Shown in pieces: positions 37,201-49,200 of a DNA stretch of 64,000 nucleotides. This DNA comes from Heloderma charlesbogerti (Eukaryota; Chordata; Lepidosauria; Squamata; Helodermatidae). The stretch is taken from the NCBI GenBank assembly GCA_026122225.1, contig JANEZZ010001477.1, positions 1,054,001 through 1,118,000 on the forward strand, in the 5' to 3' direction. A model generated the notes under the pieces. It saw nothing but the letters and a program-made list of their open reading frames with translations, did not search any database and was not told the DNA's origin. How positions within the stretch are numbered: the first letter of the stretch is position 1; the number at the start of each line of letters is the position of its first letter. A program made the position numbers and the translations under genes.

Positions 37201-40200
37201 CACCCCAAACTGCTCTTTAATTCTTTCCTCTTTAGTTCAGTGAGGAACAGCACAATTCCCAGGACAGCCAACTTCAGTAAGTCTTGCTGTCACATTCAAA
37301 TAACAGCAACTCAGTCACAGTTTTAGAACTCAGTCCTGCAAGTGATCGTGTATAGCTGCCCATAAAAATAATAATTCCCACACTTGGCCACTAAATGCTG
37401 CATAAAAGCAGCAATCTAAAAAGCAACAGACCCAAAAAGGGAAAGGTTTGTATTTTTATGTGTATATTTTTTAAAAGATGAGATTTAACTCACTGGTATG
37501 CAGTACCCAACTGAACATAGTGGAAAGCATCAATCTTCATCAGAAGGCTCTGAAAGATAAGCAGACCTTTACTATGAAAATACTTCATATATTTACTCAG
37601 ACTGAAGAACCTAAGAATACAGTCCTAACTAAACCTCACATTGTAATGCATTTTAAAATTACACTTAGAGACCACTATCCACAAGTTAGACCCACTGAGC
37701 AGGACAGAATTGTAACTAGCCCCCACCCCTGTACCTGCAAAGCATGCAAAAAAGAAAAAGAAAGCTCATGCCAGCGTAGCAATAGCCTTGCACTGGCAGG
37801 AAGCTATTGCCAGCAAGACTGAGGAATGAAGGTAAATTTGTGGGTATGGCAGCGGTTCATCTAAGGAATCTTATGCACTTGGGAAGCCCCATTCCTAATC
37901 GTGTAATGCACCACTCTTTTGCTGGTGTGGCAAGTAATAGATCCATTTCAATCGGGCTTCAGGCCTGGTTTTGGAATGGAAACTGCCTTGGGCGCCCTGT
38001 GGGATGACCTCTGCTGGGAGAGGGACAGGGGGAGTGCGACCCTGTTGATTCTCCTGGACCTCTCAGCGGCTTTCGATACCATCGACCATGGTATCCTTCT
38101 GGATAGGTTGTCTGGGTTGGGAGTTGGAGGCACTGCACTACAGTGGTTCCGCTCCTACTTGGATGGCCGATTCCAGAAGGTGGTGCTGGGGGATTACTGC
38201 TCTGTGCCATGGCAATTGTGCCATGGGGTTCCACAGGGCTCTATTTTATCCCCCATGCTGTTTAACATCTACATGAAACCGCTGGGGGAGGTTATCCAGA
38301 GGTGTGGGCTGAGGTGCCATCAATATGCAGATGACACCCAGCTCTACCTCTCTTTTACATCAAAACCAGGTGAGGCAGTGACTGTTCTGAATCAGTGCCT
38401 GGGCACGGTAATGGACTGGATGAGGGCTAATAAGCTGAAACTCAATCCAGACAAGACGGAGGTACTGTTAGTGGGTGGTTCGTCTGCCCGGCTAGGTGAT
38501 ATTCAACCTGTTCTGGAGGGGGTTGCACTCCCCCTAAAGGATCAGGTTCGTAGTTTGGGGGTGCTCTTGGATCCAGAACTGTCACTTGAGGCACAGGTGA
38601 ACTCAGTGGCACGGAGCACTTTTTATCAGCTTAGGCTGGTATACCAACTACGCCCTTATCTGGACAGAGATAGCCTTGCTACAGTTATCCATGCTCTGAT
38701 AACTTCTCGTCTGGATTACTGCAATGCGTTATACGTGGGGCTGCCTTTGAAAACGGTCTGGAAACTTCAGCTGGTCCAAAATAGGGCAGCAAGATTGTTA
38801 ACAGGGACTGGCCTGCGAGCTCATATTACGCCAGTACTTTTCCAGCTGCACTGGCTGCAAGTCCATTTCCGGGCCCGATTCAAAGTGCTGGTGTTAACAT
38901 TCAAAGCCCTTAACGGCTTGGGGCCAGGTTACCTGAAGGATCGCCTCCTCCCATATGTGCCTGCCCGGACCTTAAGATCATCATCAGCGGCCCTTCTCCA
39001 TGAGCCCCTGCCAAAGGAAGTGAGGTGGGTGGCTACTAGGAGGAGGGCTTTTTCTGCTGTGGCACCCCGGCTCTGGAATGAGCTCCCTAGTGAGGTTCGC
39101 CTGGCGCCTACATTATATTCCTTTCGGCGCCAGGTGAAGACCTTTTTATTTTCCCAGGCATTTTAGCATTTTAGCTTTCTAAATTTTTATCTTTGCTGTT
39201 TTAAATCTGTATTTTAAACTCTTGCACTGCTGCTCGGTTTTATTGTGGTTGTATTGTTATATTGTGGTTTTAATGTTCTGTATATTTTAAATTGTTTTAC
39301 TGTGTGTTGTTTGGATTTAATTTTTGTGAACCGCCCAGAGAGCTTCGGCTATTGGGCGGTATAGAAATGAAATAAATAAATAAATAAGTAAGTAAGTAAG
39401 TAAGTAAAAACACTGCCAATGGAGTGTCCTGAATGACTACCCAATCACCTGCCCAAAGTCACAGAGGGTAGGATTCTGACTTATTCAAGAATCGATCTAA
39501 GCCTCAACAAGGGAACACAGTTCACCAGACAGGCAGTACAGACCAAACACTCATGTCTTGTTTTTCCTTGCACCATGACAAGGGGCACACAGCAGCAGAA
39601 TAGACAGAGTTCAACTGCTTGCATTAGTTAGGTGAGTATCATCCCTGGACGGGTGAATATTGGCACAATGACTACATCCACAACAGGTGAGCTCCTAAAC
39701 GTAAACACGTAGCAGCCAAGCTGGTGACATTCCCCTGGAGATGACAAAGGCCCTCTCATGGGTTTCTCTTCTCTCTATTCCTGTAACTGTGTGGTATGGG
39801 TGTTGCTCAGAGTTCTAGTTGAGCCATCTTTGAGGACTGGGCCACAGCTTGATGGTGGAGCACATGCTTTACATGCAGAAGGCCCCTGGTTCAAGCCTTG
39901 GCATCTCCAGTTAAAAGGATAAAAGTAGAAGGTGATGCCTGAAAGCCCAAGGACCTGCAGCCAGTCAGAATAGACAATACTGGGCTAGATCAATAGACAG
40001 CCAGCTGCCTTACACCAAGTCAGACTATGATGCCTTTTTCTATATAAAATTATTGTTATTAGCAGAACCCCAAAAGCTAAGTTCTGCTACATTTGTATCT
40101 CCTCAAAGTATAATTCAAACCCACATCTGCCAGGTCCCATTGGATTGCTCTTCCCCATTGAACTACCACGCAAGCTCTCTGTGTTGCCTCTTATGAACTT

Positions 40201-43200
40201 CCCACCACCACTTACACCTTCCTTGCTCATATAGCTTCCTTCCCTCTCCCTTGTAAATACATTTCACCCCATATGTTTTTACCATTCCTACTTCATACAA
40301 TCTATGCCACAGCTCCCAAGTTGTTTTTTTTTTCAAGTTGCCTTCGTCCTTTTGCATCATGTCCCTCTTTCTCTTCCCCACCCACAACCACCACCACAGC
40401 AAATATGTTCTTGGATTCAGAAAGTACTAATACATGAACAACCAACCAAAAATACTGATGACTCCGCTGCACTTCTTCACTGTTAAGCATTATCTGCTTT
40501 CTAGATTGCCTTCCTATTGGGCTTGTCGACAAGAAGGTCCACATAGTAAGAAGATGCTATGTAAATGTATCATTTCCTTTTCCAGTACATAATGACTGGG
40601 TTTGCATGATGAAACAACCAACAGTTAGTTAACCATTGGTTGTTTGGGAGTGAAAGGTACACTAACTAAACAATTGTGATGTCCAAACTCTAGGTCGTTG
40701 AGGGAAAAACAATCTAGAGCTCTAACCCATGGATTGTTCTTGGGTTATCCCTCTCCCCCAACAGATGTCACAGAAAAAGAGGGTAAGGGGAGACATGATA
40801 GAGGTCTACAAAATGATGCATGGTGTAGAGAATGTGGACAGGGAGACATTTTTCTCCCTCTCTCAAAATACTAGAACCCGGGGTCATCCCATGAAACTGA
40901 TTAGTGGGAGATTCAGGACAGATAAAACCAAGTACTTCTTCACACAGCACATAGTTAAACTGTGGCATTCGCTTCCACAAGATGTAGTGATGGCCACCAG
41001 TTTGAATGTCTTTAAAAGGGGGTTATACAAATTGCTGGAGGTAAAGGCTATCAGTGGATACTAGTCCTGATGGCCGTGTGCTAACAGGCAGTGAGCCTAT
41101 GTACACCAGTTGCTGGGGAACATGGGTGAGAGGGTGCTGTTGTGCTCATACCCTGCTTGGGGGTCCTTGGTCAACAGCTGGTTGGCCCCTGTGTGAACAG
41201 AATGCTGGACTAGATGGACCGTTGGTCTGATCCTGCATGGCTCTTCTTATGTTCTTAAAACAGTACAGGGATGGTGTATCCTTGGGTTGTTTAGCACACC
41301 AGAAGCTGGTGAGAAGTTAGGAGCCATATGCTCAAAGTCCCTATTAATCTCATTTCTTCCTCCAGGAGTAGCCATAACTTCAGAGAGACTAAGTCGGCAA
41401 ATAAATATTGCCACACAACGCACAAGCAACATTACCCAGCTCCATAAGTATGGTGAAAGAACACATTAACAAAGATTGAATCTTTATAACTTACCTTGTG
41501 CACATCATAGTGAAGCCCTCTTATGGCAAATCCAGGAATGTATTCATATTTCCTGAGTCCCTGTGGGTACTGCAAAACATTCAACTAGAAAGTATCAGTG
41601 CATCTTGTCACACAGGGTATAGGTTACATTAATTTACTTTATTCAAAGACCAGTAGAATCCCAGAAGACTAGCAAACTAGTATGGTGGGTGTATTGGACA
41701 GTGTGACAGATTTGGATTGTGATCAGTCATAAAACTCATAGGATGACCTCAGGCTCTCTCACCCTAATCTACCACACAGGGATTTTGCAGGATAAGAGGC
41801 AGCCACCATGTATGCTACCATGACCTCCTCATTGTAAAGATGTGATTTTAAAAATGTAATACATAAAATCCCAGCAACCAATTGTAGCAATTGCATCAGT
41901 GAACATATGGGTGTCCAAGACTTTTATACAATATTATTCATGGCCTGGGTCATGCTTTCAGAAATAACATGGGCCCAGTCATACTGAATTCAGGTTCAAG
42001 ACACTAGAAAAAGTCATCTGGAAGGCTCATGCTATTCGGCTGTTACAGTGACCTGGTTGGCTTATTAGCCATGGTGGGTCACAGCGCCTGCAGGCACTAA
42101 GTTGTTGATCCAAGCCCCCCCTGTTGTGGCTTTTCGTGTCATCTGAACCCAGTAGGGGTGGCTTGTTGGGGTGGTTAACAAACCATCCCACAACCCTACA
42201 ACAAGCCAATCCTACAAGCCACCCTCGCCATATTTGGGAGATACAAGGAGCTGTGACCAGGGTTGGAATTATGCTAATCAGCCAGCATGTGACCAGCACA
42301 TGCTTGTTAACTACACTGAGATTGTGTGAACTGGGACAGTGTTACAGTGATTCAGTCCTTCCTGGAGGAGCAGTTTTTTTAAAAAAAATGTAGGAAAATG
42401 GTTCTGATCTCCTTCAGCATCACCACATTATGTTACAGATTTTATATAATGTATTTTGCATTGTAACTTTTGTGAATTGCCCAGGGAGCTCTGACTATTG
42501 AGCAGTATAGAAATGAAATAAATTAATGAATGAAATGAGTGATTAAACTATGGTTTAGCATTAAGTATGAACCAGGCTATTATCATCCAAAGGATGTTAC
42601 ATGCACCTTACTTGCAGGACATTCTATAAGCCCCAAGCATATGAGTTAGAGATGTACGCAGATGCCTTGGTATCATCTTAAGACTGCACTGCCCTGACCT
42701 CCTAAGATCAAGTATTAAACAAGGATAAAAGCAACATTTAATAACCAGGAGATGAAAAACAGCAACATTAAGGATGCATTACCTTATACTGTTCAATTAG
42801 GATGTCTCTGGCAGTGTTGAATATCATAGAATGCAACAGGTTTGAATACTGTGCTAATGTGTAATCATAATCAAAGCCATAGATCTCCACATCTCCCAGG
42901 CTGATCTCATTATTCGCGTAGATGGCTGCTGGGTTAAGAAGATTACAGACCCCTGGTGGGAGGAGATCTGGAACAAGGCAACAAAAACACAATCAACCTT
43001 TTGGCTTTTGATCCTATACCATGTCAAGTGGAGAATCTGCTAGTTTGCAAACACACACACACACACTATTTACTTTCCACTTTAATGGAAGCCATATTGC
43101 AGGGAATACTATTAAATATTTATTTTGAAATTGATGGTGTGAAATTTGCACTTATGCTTGATGAATCTTTAACATAATACCAGTATTTCAATTTCCATGG

Positions 43201-46200
43201 CCAAAAAGAATAACTGGAGCAAGGAACCATTTCTGCTGCGAGCCCAAGTTTGTTCCCGCTGGTAGGAGCGTGCCCTGGGCAGAGTTCCACAGATGGGATG
43301 CTGCTGCTAGCAGAAGGGGGTGGGAAGGCAGCTTTCACTGATTCCCCCTTTCCCCTGCAGACCCTTGTGCCCTACTTCCCCGACCCCCAAATCTGCGCCA
43401 GAGGGTTGGAAGACTCTCTGGAACAGTGTTGGGGAGAGCAGGGAGAGGGCGGAAATCAGCAAAAATTGCCTCTCTTCTGCTGGATCTCACCCTTGTCTGT
43501 GAATGGAAGGAGCCTTCTGTTTGCGGAAGCCTAGTTAGGATTAGAGATGCAACATTTCCAGAAATTTTGAGGCCATGGGGAAAAAAGACACATTTTTTTC
43601 CAGCAGGTTCGGAAAAATTGGAAATTTTGGAAAAATTAAAACATAAGCAATGCTTATTCTTTTAGCACTCTTTTCAGATCTAAAGTCACTTTGTTGCTTT
43701 AAGACAGCCTTTCCCAAGCTGGTGCCCTAAAGATATTTTGGAATTCAGCTCCCATCAGCCTCAGGCAGTGTGGCCAATGGTCAGAAATGCTGGGCATTGT
43801 TGTCCAAAACATCTGCAGGGCACCAGGTTGGGGGCAGGGGAGCTGCTTTAGGAACATAAAGCAGCCATTCTGTTCCTAAGGTTATGTTATGTATGACTTA
43901 GTTTGCTCATAAAATTATCGTTTTGAAAAAAAAACTTTTAAAAGTAAACTCAGTAAATTATTGTCTGAATAGATTAGAACTACATTAAAAGACAGCTACT
44001 AATAGAAAAAAAACCCAAGCGGTCAAAGAATGTACATTTACTGCCAAGAATGCACAATGTGACTCTACTTATATGTTAGGAAACTCAGCATAAATGTGTA
44101 CCAGTAAAATATACTTTAGATCAGTAATTTTAATAAGGAATGAAAGAACTAAGTATGCTGGGAATCTTACAGAGAGAATTAAATATATATTTTTATATAT
44201 TTAGCCCCATGGCTTCATTCTTTCCAGACATTTTACATCTCTAGTCTTTCTATGAAGGTGTTCTTATTACATAGGTTTTAGAAATCATTTTGGGGAAGTA
44301 AAGGCTGGGTAACGATATATAAATACTTTGCCTTAATTCTAAAAAAAAGTCATAACCCAAAGCTGTTCAATTTTTTGGAAAAAAAACAAAAACAGTCCGG
44401 GGGGGGGGGAGTTTTTCCTGAATTTTTACCATTTTTTTCCTGGGCCTTCACATCTCTAGTTAGGATCCAGGCAGTTCAATCCTGAGTTCTGAAGTTCTTG
44501 TCAGTCTTTTCAGAGATGCTCCCACATTCTTAAATGCAGCTTTTAATGTTATTATATACCTCTGCTCAGTGTTTTCCCAACACATCACAGACCAGAGATC
44601 TAAGTATGTTCTTCTCTTCTGAGTTGCAGTGGGCGACTACTAGGTATTACAATGCAGCTTAACCCTGAGAAAGTTAAGAATACTCTACACAGTTTTTTCA
44701 GGAGTTTGTTCTCCAAGTGGGAAACAAGCTTCACTAAGGAAAAGGAGGCAACCCCCTGCCCAGCACTCTTGCCACCAACGGCCCATGACTCAGGTGAGTT
44801 AGGTCAGCTCTTTGCCCACGAATTGTAACTGCGAATTTATGAAAGCAGAAGCAGCATGGGGAGAAGAATCAGGACTTCACACAGTTGACCACTGAAAAAA
44901 TCTTCATGAAGAGTGGCCCACATGCCTCCAGGGACATAGCCACGTAAGGCAAATAATGCCTGATTTAGCCCATCTACATGACAGCCTTGCTTCCCAGCAG
45001 CAATCAGCACAAATAGCACAAATGCCATAGCTGAAAAGAGTGCTGTTTCACTCATGTGAATCATCACTGGGACGTGATGGCCATAAGGAGCATGCTGAGT
45101 CAGATATTACTCTTTCCATAGAGCTGCATTGCTCTCAGAGAATCTAGAAGGCTCCACAGGGTGCGGTTTCCAGCTGTCTGAACTAGTCAGAGAAACAACA
45201 TGGAAGGAGCAATCCTATCAGAATAAGCAGCCGTCTTCGAACTCGGAGGCAACCGCCCATCCAATGCAAGGTGGGAAAGTGCGGGGGGATCTTTTCTTCC
45301 ACGCTCCGGCCGCCCTGCACTTGTGGCTAGACAGCCGATTTCGGCTGTCTAGCCGCAGGACCTCGGGGTGGGGGTGGGGAGGCCAGATGACACATAGGAA
45401 GTGTCACACCGGCACTTCTGTACTCCCCACCCGCGGGAACGCCCACTTTTGCCCCTCTCCACACTTACGAGCACGGAGCCTGGGGACATTCCGTGTCACC
45501 TACGAGGCAGCAGGGAGGCGGTTCTCTGGGAGGTGACCAATCGTATGGCTGTCTAGCGGCCATACGATTGCGCCCTTAGGTATTGGAAGCATAATGCTCA
45601 ATAGGCGCCACATTTGATGGAGATGCCCTTCAGTACGAGCATACTGGGCTCCAATGGTTGAAGCTATTTATTAGATGATGGGAATTAGACTCAGGTATGA
45701 TGTCTTAACATAGACCTTGAACTTTTGATATGAAGACTGTGCATATAGTTCTATTAAGCTACAGCTACAAAATCTTTTGTGGCTGCAAGGATTGTCTTAA
45801 CAACACAACCCTAAAAATCTGCTTTATTCTCTATGGCATGAAATGACAACCCAAGGGAGTTTTGTTGGAAGAACAGTGAGATTGTTGAATTGTCTGAGGA
45901 ACAGGCTCCTTTTATCTCATATCGGAATATATATTGCAATATTCTAAGACTGGATGGATATATTTTATGTAATAATGACAGGGATTTTTTTTAAAGGAAA
46001 GAACTACAAAATCTCTTCATAATGAAAATGTTGAACTTTGACAACATATTGACAATTGAACTACATATTAGTTTAGCTTTAGTGGAAGCCATCACATTTA
46101 CTCTTTCTGTAGTCTCATTTTTCCAGAATCAAATGTGGAATATCTGCCTGAATCTAAAAGGAGGAATAACTTGATTTGCAGGAGCCTCAAACATGTATGC

Positions 46201-49200
46201 AACATGTAAACAACCTTCGGGTGATATCAGATTTTACATGTGTAAGGTTAAATGTTGTTTAAACAACAAATAGAGCCAAAAGACCCTCTCAACCCTTTAT
46301 TATTCTTCAAGTGCCCTCCCCCTCACCCCACCATCCAAACCATGTGTCCATTTCCATTCTAGACAGGATGGATGGATAATGTGTTGCATTTACAAAGTAA
46401 GGAGGATAGAATTGTTCAAGATGCAGAATACTTAAAGAACAGCTTCAGTTTCCACTGAAGCTAACAGTAAGCAAGGCCATGCCCAGAAAAAGACCTATAT
46501 ATTATCTGATGGCAGTTAGCTATTTCTTCAAAGCACGTTACATGAAGCATTTACTTACAAAATGCTGTAAAAGCAACTAGTCCTAGGCAACACTGGCTAC
46601 AGAAGGAAGTTATGTTTCGTGGCACAAAGAACTTCTGGATTTATCATACTGCAGCAGCTTCACTTTCCCAGAGTCCCTTTGCTCTGAAAAAAACTTTTTT
46701 TTAGTAACACTACTTCATCCCCCAAGAGCGCAGGTATCTAATAAGAAAATCACCTCTCAAAGTAGAGGCAATTAGCTTCAGAAGAGGTTGATACCATTAG
46801 CACTGAAATGGAAATACCAGACAACTAAGCCCCAGAACACATTGTTACATGTTGTTGTTGTTCAGTCGTGTCCGACTCTTCGTGACACCATGGACCATAG
46901 CACACCAGGCCTTCCTGTCCTGTGCCCTCTCCCGGAGTGTGCTCAAGTTCGTATTCATTACATTGGTGATGCTATCTAGCCATCTCATCCTCTGCCGTCC
47001 CCTTCTCCTTTTGCCTTCAGTCTTTCCCAGTATCAGGGTCTTCTCCAGTGACTTCCCTCTTTGCATTAGGTTGCCAAAATACTTGAGCTTCAGCTTCAGT
47101 ATCTGTCCTTCCAAGAAGCACTCAGGGTTGATTTCCTTTAGGATTGACTGATTTGACCTCCTTGCAGTCCAGGGGACTCGTAAGAGTCTTCTCCAGCACC
47201 ACAGTTCGAAGGCATTGATTCTTCAGCACTCAGCCTTCCCTATAGTCCTGCACTCACAGCCATACGTTGCTACTGGGAAAACCATAGCTTTAATTATACA
47301 GACCTTTGTCGGCAAGGTGATGTCTCTGCTTCTTCCTATGCTGTCTAGGTTTGCCATAGCTTTCCTCCCAAGGAGCAAGTGTCTTTTAATTTCATGGCTA
47401 TAGTCACCATCTGTGGTGATCTTGGAGCCAAAGAAAATAAAATCTGTCACTGCTTCCATTTCTTCCCCTTCTATATGCCAGGAAGTGATGGGACCAGATG
47501 CCATGATCTTCATTTTTTTTTTAATGTTGAGGTTCAGACCAGCTTTTGCACTCTCCACTTTCACCCTCAACCAGAGGCTCTTGAGATCGCTTTCTGCCAT
47601 TAGGGTGGTGTCATCTGCATATCGGAGGTTGTTGATCATTCTCCCGGCAATCTTAATTCCGACCTGTGATTCATCCAACCCGGCGTTTCTCATGATGTAC
47701 TCTGCATATAAGTTAAATAAGCAGGGCGACAATATGCAGCCTTGTCGTACTCCTTTCCCAATTTTGAACCAATCAGTTGTTCCATGTCTGGTTCTTACTG
47801 TTGCTTCTTGACCCTCGTATAGGTTTCTCAGGAGACAGGTAAGGTGGTCTGGTACTCCCATCTCTTTAAGAATTTGCCACAGTTTGTTGTGATCCACACA
47901 ATCAAAGGCTTTAGCGTAGTCAATGAAGCAGAAATAGACATTTTTCTGGAATTCTCTTGCTTTCTCCATGATCCAGTGAATGTTGGCGATTTGATCTCTA
48001 GTTCCTCTGCCTCTTCGAAACCCAGCTTGTACTTCCTGTAGTTCTCGGTTCTCATACTGCTGAAGTCTAGCGTGTAGGATTTTGAGCATCACCTTGCTGG
48101 CATGTGAAATGAGTGCAATTGTATGGTAGTTTGAACACTCTTTGGCATTGTCCTTCTTTGGGATTGGAATGTAAACTGACCTTTTCCAGTCTTGTGGCCA
48201 CTGTTGAGTGTTCCAAATGTGTTGGCATATTGAGTGCAGCACTTTAACAGCATCATCTTTTAGGATTTTAAATAGCTCAGCTGGAATACTGTCATCTCCG
48301 CTAGCTTTGTTGTTCGTAATGCTTCCTAAGGCCCACTTGACTTCACTCTCTAGGATGTCCCGCTCAAGTTCAGTGACAGCACTATCATGGCTATCAGGGA
48401 CATTCAGATCTTTCCTGTATAGTTCTTCTGTGTATTCTTTCCACCTCTTCTTGATCTCATCTGCTTCTGTTAGGTTCCCGCCTTCTTTGTCCTTTATCAT
48501 GCCTGTCTTTGCACAAAACATTCCCTTGAGATCTCCGATTTTCTTGAAAAGATCTCTAGTCTTTCCCATTCTATTGTTTTCCTTGATTTCTTTACATTGG
48601 TCATTTAAGAAGGCCTTCTTGTCTCTCCTTGCTATTCTCTGGAACTCTGCATTCAGTTGGATATATCTTCCCCTTTCTCCCTTGCTTTTCGCTTCCCTTC
48701 TTTCCTCAGCCACTTGTGAAGCCTCATCAGACAGCCACTTGGCTTTCTTGCATTTCTTTTTCTTTGGGATGGATTTCGTTGCTGCCTCCTGAACAATGTT
48801 ACGGACCTCCGTCCATAGTTCCTCAGGCACTCTGTCTATCAGGTCTAATCCCTGAAATCTATTCCACACCTCCAATCTATATTCATCAGGGATATGATTT
48901 AGGTCATACCTGAACGGTTTAGTGGTTTTCCCGACGTTCTTCAATTTAAGCCGAAATTTTGCAATAAGAAGCTCATGATCTGAGCCACAGTCAGCTCCAG
49001 GTCTTGTTTTTACTGACTGTATAGAGCTTCTCCATCTTTGGCTGCAAAGGACATAATCAATCTGATTTCGATATTGACCATCTGGTGACGTCCATGTGTA
49101 GAGTCGCCTCTTGTGCTGTTGGAAAAGAGTGTTTGCTATGATCAGCATGTTCTCTTGGCAAAACTCTATTAGCTTTTGTCCTGCTTCATTTTGTACACCA

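Noticed and set aside
45129..45536. 135-codon frame in intron 1
   Set aside because: It overlaps a CpG-rich hairpin MITE. The frame follows from GC content and palindromes.
47844..48055. A frame break inside BovB copy 3 suggested by a second minus-strand frame here
   Set aside because: The main 876-codon frame continues through this interval without a break, so the short frame is only an overlap in another phase.
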